This document shows, piece by piece, positions 21,464 to 34,169 of a stretch of DNA of 64,000 nucleotides. The translations under genes and the position numbers were made by a program. The stretch spans positions 434,001 to 498,000 of the forward strand of contig BCJJ01000006.1 in assembly GCA_039545355.1 (NCBI GenBank), written 5' to 3'. Origin of the DNA: Trichosporon coremiiforme (Eukaryota > Basidiomycota > Tremellomycetes > Trichosporonales > Trichosporonaceae). The notes beneath the pieces are model-generated. The model had not been told where the DNA came from, did not search any database, and saw only the letters and a program-made list of their open reading frames with translations. Every line of letters begins with the position of its first letter. The first letter of the stretch is position 1.

Positions 21464-24118
21464 GGTCCCTAAGGAATGCAAGAGATTTTGTGCCCTATGG
21501 TCGTGGCTCAATGAACCTGGTGTCAGTTTCGACGTCGTCCGAAAATCTCACCGCCCTCGCCTGGCGTTTGGCTCTTCACGGACATCCAAACTTACTGTTC
21601 TCTGCTCTCCACATCTGCTTGGGCTGTTGGCTACATTCAAGGGTCTGGGGAGCCCACCGAGCTCTGCAGAGTCAGCTCACTGCTGTGTACTCTTCGAAGC
21701 TCACCGACAGCTCATCGGCTTTCTGACGGCTGCCTGAGCTCACTTGTTGGGCCCCAGCATCAGCCGCCTACAGTGGACCCTAGCTCTCCATCTGCATCTC
21801 CCCGCACGTTCTGGTCAGCGGGAGAGTACGAGGACATAGCTTACGAAGCGAGAGCTGGAGTAAGCTCTCGAAACCCTAAACCGCAGCTCACCTTCTCCCT
21901 CTCTTCCGACTTCCGCTTGTTGCGTCCTCTACCAACCCGACACTGCTCATCTATTGCACAGGCAGAAGCTACCCACCCATATCCCACACCGGGTCGGTGT
22001 GGGACCCCATAGGGTCTCTGTCAGTTAAGCTATGCGGACTCAAAGCTGACCTCACCCCTGTTTGGTCCGGGCGTCTTTTCCTGGAGGTCTGCTACAGACA
22101 CACCCGAGAGCTCACCGGATGCTGTCGGCTGAGAAATCGAGGCTGTAGCTTACTGGTCACTCCTGCTGTCATCTCTGACCGCTTGCGCGCTCACCGCTCG
22201 CCGCTAACCGTGGACCAGCACCGTGGTCGGACACATATAGCCCCAAACCTTGGGATCAGCTTCACACCTCGCACCTGACTGTTGTCCGCTGACCAATGCC
22301 ACAAACTCCGCTTGCCGTGTTCTCTGGAATCCGTGGAACCCGTCGCCTGCTCTGCTATTTGCTGTCAGCTCATCTGCACAGATGCCCAGCTTACTTCTCT
22401 CTGTCGTCCTGGGTGGTCGGCTGGTCTAGACCCCCAATGCACCTCACCGAGCCCTGAGAGGTGCGCTTAATACCTCCTTACCTTCCACTGCTCACCTACG
22501 CCCGGAGCTACTCGTCAGCTTTCCTTCGGCATCAGCAGCTCTCGCCTTGAGACTCTGGCGCCAGCTTCAACGCGAAACGGCTAGCTCATAATCACGCAGC
22601 GGCTGGACCGCGAGGCAGCTAGCTCACTGGAAGAGTCTGGTATCAGCTCAAGGACGCAGCAAAACTCTGACTTTCCTGTTGAGATATTGAAGACCTCGGC
22701 ACCTTGAAGTGGCACCGGAGTCGACCATTTCATTAGTCTTGGGTGAATGCTCTCGCACTCCGCCGCTCGTCACTAGGCGCAAGGTGCACTCCCATTCATA
22801 CAACAGTAATTCCAAATCTTATCCTCTGCCACAGCTTATGGGTCCAGCCTTGACCCGTTTGCACTAGCTCTTGATGTCTGCTCGGCACGCTCGGTTCTTG
22901 CGAGCGTTGTCTGCTCGGCGGCGCTTTGTTGGGTACGCCTCCTCATCAGCTCATACCGGATGCAGCTCAGCTCACTCCGGCCCATCTGCGGAGCTGCTGG
23001 CGGTCGGCTGCATGCAGGAAATGGCCAGCTCACTCGACTCTGAGAGGTCAGCTCAGTTCGCTTCTTAAAGCTCACTCGTCCTCATTGCCGACACCTCAGT
23101 CCCATTGTGGCCTGGTGTCAGCTACCGACAGTGTACTTCCAGCTCACCATGTTTCATTGTTCCTTTGTTCGCCTCTGCGTACTTCTGTTCAGCTGCAGAA
23201 GGGGATAATCGTAGCTTGCAAGTAGAGAGGAGACTAGGAGACTGGTGTCAGTTCACACCGTCGCAAAAATGCAGGATACCTCTCCCCTCTGCGCCCGCTC
23301 CCGCTGCGCCCGTCGCAGCCCTTGCCAATCCAACACTGTTCTTCAGCTTCCTCGTCCTGCATTAAGCTTACCAACCCCAACTGACAGCGTGGAGCCATTG
23401 ACTGCAGTCAGCTCCTGACACGGTTCCACGTAGCTCACTGTCTTCTTGGCCTGGAAGTCAGCTACTTACGACGGCCCGAAGTCAGTTCCTCACGTATCTT
23501 TTGCAGCTCACTCTGCACTAGCTACTCTGTAGCCAGCAGATCATGCTCTCATAGTAACTCACTCACCGATCTAGTATTGTTTGCCCCAGACCGACCAACA
23601 CAGGGGTCAGGTACCAGGTCTCCGGCTCGTGGTCAGCTACACGACCTGCACTGAACGGCAGCTCGTCAAGTCTGTGGTGTAGCTCACTCTTAGTTCACTC
23701 CTTCTCATTGATGTCAGCTCATCAAGGCAATAATGAAGCTCACCAATCGACTACCGTCCCTACTGGGCATGACTCAAGCCTGTTATTAGCTGTGCCGGAC
23801 GTGTGCAGCTCACTTCTTCGGCTGATTGTTAGTTACTGGTTATGAACACTCCAGCTTACCTCGTCTTTAGGCCCTCATCTTAAGAAGAACACACACAGTA
23901 CTCCACGGTCCTCTCTTGACGTTTGTCGTGCGTTGGGCGTTGCTGACTAGTTCGATCGACGTTGTCTGAGCTGTTTGCCTCCACCTCCACACTTCGCCAC
24001 TTTCGTATAAACGTGTATCCTTTGCGCGCCAATGTGACGTCTCCCAACCTCCCTATCGTCAGTACTCCAGTCGACAACTACGCTGCGCTCGCTTCGCTCG
24101 CTCCACTTGCTAATGGGT

Positions 24119-24153
24119 CATCTTGCATCTCCCTACAGCAATGACCCTACCAC
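24119..24153. repeat. 35-bp perfect repeat, copy 2
   Basis: Identical to 21429-21463, and marks the 5' end of the outermost array-A copy next to the DYRK gene. Confidence 0.9.
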
Positions 24154-24394
24154 AGTCTCATGAAAATGCAAGAGTTTTGGTGCCCTGTACTCGAGACTTT
24201 CGAGTAATAAAATATATGTAGAATAAGCATGACGCGTTCGTTTTTCGTTTCGGGAAAGTTGTATACACAGTTAAAACGATGATGTAAATGGTAGTATAAA
24301 TGGTAAATGTTTTGGGGAGGGATTGGGGAGAGGTGGTTGTCTATGCGGATTGTTGTGATGAGAGAGTGCGTCGGGGTACGTTTGCTTCGCTTCG

Positions 24395-27300
24395 CTACGC
24401 CATGCTGACCTTTTGCGCATTGACGTACGCGCTGTTGCGCGCGTGTAACCGCGCCGTGGCGGGGACGCCGACGCGCGGCGTGGACGTGTTCTGCGGTGCG
24501 CGTGCGACGAGCGGCGTCGGTGGCGAGATGACGAGGCCCTTCTTCTCGCTGCTGCTGCCGTTCGAGTACTGCGTCGTCTGCCGGCGCGAGGAAGTGCTCG
24601 AGCTCAGCAGGGACGTACGGCCGTCGCGCTCGGTCTGCGACGACGTCGGCGGCGGCGGCGCACGACGCCTGCCTGCGAGGATCCACGGGTGGCGCATCGC
24701 CGGCTGCGGCTTGAGACGCTTATCCGGGTCCCACGTGAGGCACTTGGAGATGAAGTCGACAAACTGCTCGTCGTTGCACTTGAGCACCGACTGCAGCGAC
24801 TTGGTGCCCGGCCGCCGGCGCTTGCCCTTGGCATTGACGAACGGCCGCGCGGCGCCCGTCGCATCGAAGAAGAGCTTCCGGCGCGACGCCTTCTGCACGA
24901 TGTAAGAGTCGGGCACACCGAGCACCTCCATGATGCACGCGAGCTGCTCGTGCTCGTTCTCGCCGGGGAAGATCGGGTAGCCCGTGTACAGCTCGGCCAG
25001 GATACAGCCGAGAGACCACATGTCGATCGCCATTGCGTAGTTCATGCCGAGAATGACTTCGGGCGAGCGGTAGAATCGCGACTGGATGTAGGTGTAGACT
25101 TTCTCAGACTCGTGGCACGAGGAACCGAAATCGATGACCTTGATGCCACTCTTGCTCGGGTGCCGCAGCAAAATGTTTTCCGGCTTCAGATCGCAGTGTA
25201 CGATGCGGTGCGAGCGCATCAGCACCAGAGACGACAACATCTGTGTCGTGAAGCGGCGGATGAGCACCGTTGAGAAGCCGTTAAACTGGTTCGCTTTGAT
25301 CAGCTCATAAAGGTTGATGCTAAGCAGCTCGGTGACAATGCACAGGTGACCGCGGAAGTAGAAGTGGTCCGTCATCTTGACCATGTGGTGCTTGTCCTCG
25401 GGGTCCCAGTCGACGATCTGCTGCAGGATCTTGATCTCGACGAGCGCCTGGGCGTGGAAGCGCTTCTTGTTGCGGATGATCTTGACAGCGACGGAACCAC
25501 CAGTCTTGTGGTCACGACAGTGAACGACTTGACCGAAAGAGCCCTTGCCGAGCACGCCCATGACCTCGTAGCGGTAACAGAGGTGGTCGCCCTCGACGAC
25601 AAGGTAATCGCCGCGCTCGTCATCGTAGCCGTGGTTGTAGAGCTTGCCGTCGGCACCGACAGGACGCTTGACACCCGTGACCGTATAGTAAATGTGGTCA
25701 AAGTCGAGAACCTCCTTCCGCTCGTAGTCCGACAGGCTGCCGAGGTTGCGCGAAATGAACTGGCGCTGCGTGAGCGCCTCAGCTGGCTGAATGTCCTCCG
25801 GGAATCCGAGCAGGTCGCTGAGGTCGTCCTTCTTGCTGTGGCTGGCAGCAGCACGAGCCTTGCGGCGGACCACGTACTGCGCCATCTCCGCGTCGGCCAT
25901 CGTCTCATCGTCATCAGTCGGGCTGTCGTGGCTGGACGTGTCGCCGGCAGCCAGCGAAGCTCGTCGCGACGCTCCAGCAGATGAGGACAGAGACATCCTG
26001 GAGTGACCGGCAGAAATGCCTTTGGTGTGGAACGACTTGGATGTCTTGATCGGCTGCTTCGTGCTGTTGTCGTCCGTGTTGTCCGTCTGGCTGCTCGTCG
26101 AGCCTCGTCGAATGCCGGCAGGACGGACCTTTGCGGCGGACGAGATCGTCATCGTGGTAGCCGACGACGGCAGCTGAGGAAGCGTGCGCCGGGACGGCGT
26201 GACCATGTTCGATGACGGAGCGATGGCTAAAGTCTCACGACGAGAAACAGGCGGCGCTGGGATACCAGAGACGCTTTGCTTCCTGGCGGACATGGGCGCA
26301 AGAAGGTGCGATCGGTGAGCGGCGGACGAAGAACCTACCTGGAACGATTGGCGGGACCCCATGCTGCCAAAGTCACCAGGAGACATGTCGTTGACGCTAG
26401 TGGACGACGGCAGGTGACCGTTACCAGACGATGATAACATGTTCGCACTTCTGCTCGTCGCCATACCAGAAGGAAGAGCCGGAGGCGGCATGCTGGTGTG
26501 CGGGCTTGTCATGTGTAACGCCTGCGTGTTGGGTGTCACCACCGAGGGCCTGGACGTCATGCGCGGGATCTTCGTGGGAGTCGCCGATGGCGGTGGGCGG
26601 TTGCCATCCTTGCGGAGAGACGAAGCCGAGGAAGCCGTGTGCAGACCGTGCTGGCTGCTGGCCATGGGAAGTCGCGTTCCCTTCACAGGTAACCCGTTAA
26701 GTATGCCCGACTCCGCGCGCTGGTGTATGGTGTTCGGCTGAACATTCATCGAAGGATTGCGCGACAAGGACACGTTGTTCTGGTCACCGCCAGACGATAG
26801 AGTTAAGCGACGCGGGCGACCGCCGCTGCGGCCGATCGAACCGATCTTGGTTAGCGAGGGCTCCTTAGTGCGGGGCTCAACAGCGGATTTTGGCGGCTCG
26901 CCAGTGTCGATCTCTTCCTGAGGCGATAATTGATTGTGCGAGATGCCGCGCTTGGACCCACTGACACGCAGCATGGACGGTATGTGCATGCTGCTGAGCA
27001 TGGACTTCCGGGCGCTGGACGGCGTTCGCTGGGCCATCGAGTTGGATGACGTGGACGCCGAGGAAGCTTGAACTGATAACCGAGAGGCCTGGGGGTCGGG
27101 CGGGGAAGCGAGCTTCTGCGACAGCGAGGCGGATGAAACGGAGGAGCGACGGAAGAACGGGATAGAGGAAGGCGTGAGACGCTTAGATGCCGATCGGCTG
27201 GGCGGCGCCAGATTCGAAGGAGGTGCGATCGGCGTCGTGCTGTGGTTCGAACGGGCATCCGAGATGGTCGAGTGAACGTCGATCGAATCGCGGGTACGCG

Positions 27301-30300
27301 TGGGAACCAAGGGGCTCTCCTCCGGCCACTGCACGGCACGCGGCGGTGAGTCGCCAATATCGAACGACGAGTTCGGAGACGACATGATGTCCTTCTCTTT
27401 GTTGTGCAGCCCCTTAAGGCTAAGTGCTGATGAGAAGGACCATTTTTTGCTCATGCTTCGACGCGCCGGAGTCTCGCGAGCCGAGCCGTCACTGAGCGTC
27501 AAGGACACGGGCGTCGGTACCTCGGGCGATTCCTTGTGTGCCTGAGGCGAAGGGAAGGTGGCCGAGGGAGATCCCGGGGCAGCCGTCGACTCGACAGGCT
27601 GGGCGGGCTGGGCAGATTCCGGCTGTAGTGGGACATACTGCATCGGCGGCGGGGCTTGCAGTGTCGGACTGCCGGAAGGGGAAGACTCGGTGGTCGTGGG
27701 CAATGTCGTCGTGGAACCGGTGTGCGGCAGGTGCGTCGTAGATCCTGAGGGAGGCACCTGGGTCGTAGAACCGGCTGTGGCCAGTCCTGAACGCATGGAC
27801 ATGTAACCACGAGGGAGGGGAGGGACCGGTGGAACAAAGCTGTCGCTGGTGCGATCGTCCAGGTTCCCGTCCAAAGACGAAATGTCACTTCCCACACTTG
27901 GACGGCGTGCCGCCTTCTCCGCTCGAATGTCGCGCAGGCTGGTCGGAGGCGTGCCCGAGCCACGCAGCGGAATGAGCGAATCACGAGACGTCGGCGTGCC
28001 CACCACACTCGGTGACGATTCGCGCTTCTCGAACGTTAACGGCGGAACGTCACTGCTGCTGGCCGTGTACGTCTCCCGTCGAGCGCGCGTATGCGTCGCG
28101 GTCGCCGCTAAGTCGTTGTGGCTAGCTTCGAACCAGTTGCTCAGTGGTGACTCCTTCTCCCGACTGGCGGTGACCTGTAAGCTCAGAGTGTTGTACTTGC
28201 TTGAGCTCTTGCGAATCGTCTCTGGCGGGGTGCCTGGGTGAGCTCTCGGGGTAGCAGCAGTGTTAGCAGCCTGCTTCTTAGGCGTGGTACCTAAGCCGTC
28301 CAGCTTCCTCAAGGCTTCCACAGTGGCCGCGACCTCGCCAGACTTCATCGACTGCGCTCTTGACCGCGAGCGCGTCGACTCGGAACGCTGTAACGGCGGC
28401 TTGCCGTGGCCGGACGCCGACCCGGGAGGTGTCCGCACCGTCGAGAGGTTCTGGCCAGAAGACGATCCGCGCAGGAACTGGTTGATTGACGCTGTTGAAG
28501 GACTGGGAGGAAGGTGCGAAAAGTCTTTGGGGGCGATGTGACGGAGAATGTCGTGGTGCGGCGCACTAGGGCTGGGTGGCGCCCGACGCTTCGTAGTGGT
28601 TTGCGAGGAGATCGACGTTTCCCTATCCCGTCCACCTCCAGAGGGGGGTGTCTTCCGATCGCGCCAGGTGAAGGACGGTGTCGTCGAGTCTGCCGAGCCA
28701 GGAGGAGAGGCCATGTAGCTATTGATGGGTAACGGCGGAATCTCGACCGGCTTCGGCGGTGGTAACCCCTCCGCAGCCGCAGCTGCGAGCTGGCGAGACG
28801 CACGCCGAGCATAGATGCGCTCTCGGGCACTGCCAGGCAGCGGCGGTGACGTTGGCGAACCGAACGGTTTTGTCGGTAAGGGAGGAACGGCTGGAGGGTC
28901 TGTGAACAACTGATGCGTCTGTCGGCGCTGCGACTTGGGCGGAAGAGGCGGAACAGCCGCCAACGACAGTGCTTGCGCAGAATAGCTCTTCGGTGCCGGC
29001 GGAGCTGAGGCGCGGACATTAACCTCGCGTGGCGGAGACGTCGGAGCCGACAGCGATCCTGGAGCTGGCTGGAGAACTTGCGACTGATTCAACGGGGACA
29101 ACGAGCCTGCTAAGCCGCCCGTCGAGTCGATCTGCGAGTCAAAGTTGAAGTCGTTCAGCGACGACAGCGAAAGCAGGGAATCCAGCGCCTTCACTCCAGC
29201 CTGCGTCGAGTTCCGCTTCGTGACGGGCGGGCGCTTCGGGGTTTCATGCGAGACAGAGCGATGACGGGCACGGGCTTGTTCTCGTTCCCTTCGAGTCTGC
29301 ATGACGTCGTCGCTGATGTGCTCGACCTGGTTGGGGTATGCGCTCGCTGGTCCAGCCAGCTGCTCGCCTGATGGGTCCCAAACATGCCGCCCCGGTGCCG
29401 AGCCCACGAAGAGGCCGGACGCAGGCTGAGGTAAAGGCGGTGCTAAGCTGAAGTCGCCTCCGTTTCCGCCTGGCATGCTAGGCGTGCGGAGATGACGGAA
29501 TGACGGGCCCCATCGCGGAGTGGCGAGTTCGCCGACGCCAACGAGGCCACGACGATCAATGTTCGAAGGGTCCAGGGGATCGGGTGTCGTCGGCGTGAAG
29601 GTAGATCCCATGTCGCCTGGCGATAAACCGCCGTTCGCGCCAGCACCCAGGTAGTACGAATCGATGCTGTAACAAAGACATCAGCAACCCGTACCGATGG
29701 GCTGTCGCGTTAGACTCACGATACTCGATCACCATTCGTCGCCACTGACTCTCGTCGGTCGATCACAGACTGCCTGCAAGTGTCGATGCCAATGCTACTT
29801 GAGAGGCTAGACGGTAAGAGACCTTGCGGTGACGATGATGGCGGTAATTGATGCGCTGGAAACGGAATGGAATCTCTGCGCTCACGCCCTGGAACAGAAC
29901 GGAGAACAGGACTCGGGGGCTCGTATTCTTCCTCGGAGGGCGCAGTCGGTAATGGTCGTGGAACGGGCTGGAGTGTCAGTTTCATCCCAATGCGCGGTTA
30001 TATGCGCAGGCCGACGAAACTCACCATGTCCATGGATTTTTGTCTTTCCGGAACCTGCGGCGGCCGCGACGGGCTCGACTGGAGGTCGAGCAGGGGCATC
30101 GCTGTGGAAGGCGGTTCCGGACGAGTGCTCAGGTCGAGGGCTGCGGGGGCAGGCGCCCGCCGCCCCTTCAGGCCGATCGTGCTAGACGCCATTGCCGACA
30201 TCGACTGCGACGCAGACACCCGTTCTCGTGCGTACGCAGAGGGCGCGGACGCAGGCGAGCTGTAAACAGAGGTCGGGGGCGAGGTCGTGGAAGCGTTTGC

Positions 30301-30684
30301 CGAGAACGCGTAGGGATCCGACGCACGAGGAACAAGAGGCGGGCGTGAAACAGACGTTTGGGCAGATGATGATGGCCCAGCCCAGGTGCGGTCTGAGCGC
30401 ATCTGGGCACCGCTACTGTTCAGCTCAGTCGCCCCCTCCGAACCGCTTGTCGGGCCGCGCGACGTTTGGTCATACAGGCCGAAGCTTCCCGTTGACGGCT
30501 GGCTCGACAAACGACTGGCAGGCGACGTGTGTCGAGACTGAGCAGCAACCTTTTCAGGGCCACTCGGACTAGAGTTCCACGAAGTGCTGCCGGGAATAGA
30601 TTGTTGCGTGTAGCCAGCGGCGACCGACGGTGTCTGAGAGGACCCGGCGCTTGGCGGGGAGCCTCGCGCAGCGGGGTAGGTCAT
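24395..30684 (-). CDS. DYRK-family protein kinase, Pom1-like
   Basis: Model: exons 30684-30025, 29967-29720 and 29666-24395, 2059 aa. Both junctions preserve frame (KSMDM to PVPRPLP; GDRV to SIDSYY). The first ~1600 residues are Ser/Pro-rich and disordered with many SP/TP sites. A DYRK homology box (NHGYDDERGDYLVVEGDHLC) precedes the kinase domain at ~1665-1963. That domain has the glycine loop GVLGKGSFGQVV, catalytic loop HCDLKPENILL, DFG as VIDFGSSC, and the autophosphorylated activation loop KVYTYIQSRFYRSPE with the YxY signature. DYRKs phosphorylate their own loop tyrosine, then act on Ser/Thr. Pom1 relatives set cell polarity and size control at the cortex, so that role is inferred. Start chosen as the ATG at 30684; an upstream in-frame ATG at 30837 is less likely. 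The protein is about twice the usual length. Confidence 0.9.
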
Positions 30685-33600
30685 AACGCGTGTTGTGTTT
30701 ATTGGCGGTCTGTCATGGAGAGGGCTGGAGAAACAAGTCAGCGCGCCGAAGAAGCAAGATGATGAGGAGGTGTGGGATCGGCTTCCTGTGTCTGTCACAA
30801 CGACGCCAACGGGCAAGGCAGATCTGAGCTGGGCCAAAGATTGTCGCGACGCGCCGTTTCAGTGGTACGAGCGGGAGGCGACACCGGTGCAATGTTTAAG
30901 AAGGAGGGCGAGCTGGGAACAACAAGGCAAAAGCGATACGCACTGGAACCAAAGAGCTAGTGAATGGCGAGGCGCAGAGGGAAGAGAATGCGAGAGTGAT
31001 TGGTGTGAGAACGCGTCTAGTGTCGGTGGATTTTAGGTCGAGTGTTGGAACAAAAGGCAAGGCGGGGTATAGGTGTCGTCAATGTACGTGGATGTTGGAC
31101 TTTGGTAGCGACAGAGTGCAATGTGTGTGGTTGAGTGTGGGGGTGATCGCGGGTTGAGTGAATGCAGTGGATGTGAGTGCAAGTGGGCGGACGTCGGACA
31201 CCTTGCGACGCGTGGTAGAGCAAGGGATGGGACCCCAGGAGGGAGAGAACCAGAGTGCGAGTGATTGATTGGACGAAGGGAAGGTCGCTGGATGCGCTGA
31301 TCGAGTGGGTTGGTTGGGTTGGGCTGGGCGGAGTGGGGTGGAAAGAGACGGTATGTAAGGGTTGGCCAGTCACTCTGGTGCTGGCGGGGACGGGTGTGTG
31401 TGTGGTGGACGGGAGACAGAGAAGAGGAGGGGGACGATGAACGAGTCGCCGATGCAATGGAGGTGCAGGCAGATGCAAGCTTGGCCGGGTTTGAGGTGTC
31501 AATGTCGGATAGGACTTGGTAGGCGGCAGAGGGTGCAGTGCTACGGTGTCATAGTGCATAGTGCATAGTGCCGGACGTGTGCAGGTGCGGGGTAGCGCAG
31601 GACGGAGGAGACACACGCAGGTATGCAGGTACGCAGGTACGCAGGACGCAGGTCACGGTGGGAATGGGTCGGTCGTAGCAAAGGAGGCAGTAGACGGCAG
31701 CTCAGACTCAGCTGGCTCAGGCATCCAGGCAGCTTTGACCGCGGTACGGCCCAGGTCCAGGGACGATGGCCAGGACGCCAGGACTTGACTGGCACACTGG
31801 TAGCCGCAGTGGCTCAGTAGCCAGCCTGAGTGCAGCGTGCAGACCGTCAGCCAGTGCGGTTGGTCTCCATAGCTCTCTCTCTCTCTCATAGGCCCTGCAT
31901 CGGCGCTCCACCTAAGCGTTAGCCTAGGGACTCTGCCTAGGTTTCGTAAGGGTTCCAGCGCACCATCTCCTTCAGTCTCTCCCTGTCTGCGCACGCTGCA
32001 TCCTCCATCCATCTCTCTCAGCTCTCAGCTCTCAGCTTCCTCACCGCCCGCTCCAGTCTCACCAGCTTTAACATTGGGTGCTCAGGCGCATCGCTCGTGG
32101 CTGCATGGCTGTGTCCGCCGTGTGCATCCTCCACAGACACCAGACGGCCCGTGGGCGCAAACGCTGGGCCGTCGCCACCTTGACGCCCGTGTCCTGCGAG
32201 TAGCCCATGCTCAACCTCTAGTGTTATTCTGCCCGCGCAGTCAACGAGCGACGAGTTTGCTTGCCGACATACTCTCCGGAAGCCGCAGATCATTCCATGC
32301 ATTCGTTGGTGAGATTGTTCGTATCAAATGCTCGAGACGACGACTGGTCGACGACATGAAACACTAGATTACATCTGGCGCAACGTAATGCTGCCCCTGC
32401 CCCCGCCCTGGTCCGGCTCTTAGGGCTCCCTCCTCCACCTCGTCCACTGCACCAGCTGCACTACCCACTATTGAGTCATCTTCAATCCTCCCATGCCTCC
32501 CACCACCCAGATCTCGACCGCTCGAACCGTTTGGTGCTGGGACAGCCCAAAAATGGCAAGCCATGAATCAACCTGCCGCTTTCGCTGTGGCGGCTGTGAG
32601 AACATGGGTATCTGTCCCACCCGCATTCATTCCTCGCTTTTCCTCGCTTCACTCAAGCAAACTTGCGTCGTGGGGCCCTCGAGCGACTCCCGCTCTCTCT
32701 CATGCTCATTCATCATTCAGCGCATCATACGACACCCGAGAGGCAGACAGCGAGCACTGAGCGTGTGAAGTACCCGTGAGCGGTGAGGCCCGTGCCATCT
32801 CCCTTTTGACGCTGAATCCCTGCTGAACCCTGATCATGAACCTGAAGCCGGGCGATTCGAGAAAGTCAAGGTCATGCTTGTCCTGACCAGCTGAGACTTC
32901 TGACTCGTCCTGGCGACCCGCCTGCGACTTCATCGATCCATCGGACCGCTCCATCTACCGATCCCTGTTCCATGACCACAGCCGCTCATTGCTCACTTTG
33001 TCCCGTTCGTCACTGAATCTCGGATCTCCGAGGCATCCTGCAGCTTTCGTGATCGCAGTCCGGAAATCTCGTCACCCAGCCTGTCTGGCCCCTCCACGAC
33101 CCGTGCATGCCGTGCATCTGCCCGACCGGGTGCCTGCCAGCCCGCTCCTACATGTGACTAACGCTATGCGTAGAGTTGGTGGTGTTTCCCACTTTGCAGA
33201 ATTCCAGTTACATCCCAATTACGAACCGGCCATGAGCGCCGAGGTTGTCCTGTCCGCTGTCTGCCTCCGTCCGTTGTATTGCCTTTCCGGCGAGTTTGGG
33301 CAAGACAGCTGCCCCTCCGTAAAGTAATAAGGACCATGTGCCGTACCTGGGTCTAGGTCATCTGCACCCTATGAGTCAAACCTAAACAGTTGAGGAGCAT
33401 GCGGTCAATGGAGATGCTGAGTCTCCAATTGACAATGTCCCGGTTACTTTGCATTCATCGTCTTGTTTGGTAGCACTGTAAAGCCTGCACGGCATGGAAG
33501 CTCGGACGACGACAGCGTCGTGCGAGCAGCTCGAATGACTCCCAGCTCCCAGCCCTTCACCATGTCTGCATTCCCATTTCCACACTTCCAACTTCCTGTA

Positions 33601-34169
33601 CATGCAAGCTCGCTGGGCTTTCATGTCAAGCAAGATGCCACTCACTGTCACCGCGATGTTGTGATGGTGCTCTGGGTGACGGTGGCTCTTTGCCTCTGGT
33701 CTTCTGCCCGCCTCCCTGATCTATCACTCACGCCTCGCAAGCCTCTCACGCGTCTCAGGTCTTTCTCAGGGTCACGCATTCAAGCGCGTCTCTTTTGCCT
33801 CCGCCTCACACCGCCACCAGTGATTGCGTGGATCCCAACTTCAGCGGAGATCTCTATTCACTCCGTGTCTCTGTCCCACGTGGTCGCCTCATAACACCAT
33901 TACGTAACCACCGTCACAACAACAAGTTCAGACGCTAAGCCAAGTAAACAACAATGACTTCGATCAGCTACATCATCCTGTCTCAGACTCCAACCTCCAT
34001 CTCGAGCACACATCATCCCCACTCCCTGTTCGCCTGTATTCACCGAGCGGACGACTGATACCGGATCGCTCTCTGTTTCTTGCTCGCCCGCTGTCGACAC
34101 CCTCGTGCTCGCGATACCAGAACCGCATCCTGACTCCACCTGGGGCCGCTGCCCAACCGCGGAACCGAC
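30685..34169. other. 3.5-kb gene desert between divergent genes
   Basis: The region between the DYRK start and the disordered-protein start has no convincing gene. Open frames here are short, Pro/His/Ser-rich and lack family features. The part near 31.0-31.6 kb is strongly pyrimidine-rich on the minus strand, as expected of a leader or promoter of the kinase gene. A short GCAGGTAY tandem tract lies at about 31615-31655. A CACGTG occurs at 33877-33882. Long regulatory leaders or non-coding transcripts are possible. Confidence 0.5.

Larger units (their letters stand above)
20661..24170 (-). other. Minimal-intron/microexon array A, 5' part (tandem paralogous copies)
   Basis: The same architecture as 16718-18581 continues on the minus strand. 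Measured intron-like units include 23112-23147 and 23040-23075 (36 nt each), starting GTGAGCT and ending AGCTGAC(n)CAG. At least three related copies of one exon occur at 23338-23315, 21945-21922 and 20785-20762. Two copies of a presumed 5' block occur near 24.1 and 21.45 kb. This points to tandemly duplicated members of one gene family, transcribed leftwards. A 65-codon open stretch lies at 23880-24077. No known protein domain was recognised. The array starts about 220 bp downstream of the DYRK kinase stop, in the same orientation. Confidence 0.5.

Noticed and set aside
16718..24170. Array A as a CRISPR array or centromeric satellite
   Set aside because: Only the unit ends recur; the interiors and spacings vary, and the ends match this genome's splice signals rather than a fixed direct repeat.
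31017..31616. A 199-codon minus-strand frame in the gene desert
   Set aside because: Pro/His/Thr/Ser low complexity from a pyrimidine-rich leader; no support as a protein.
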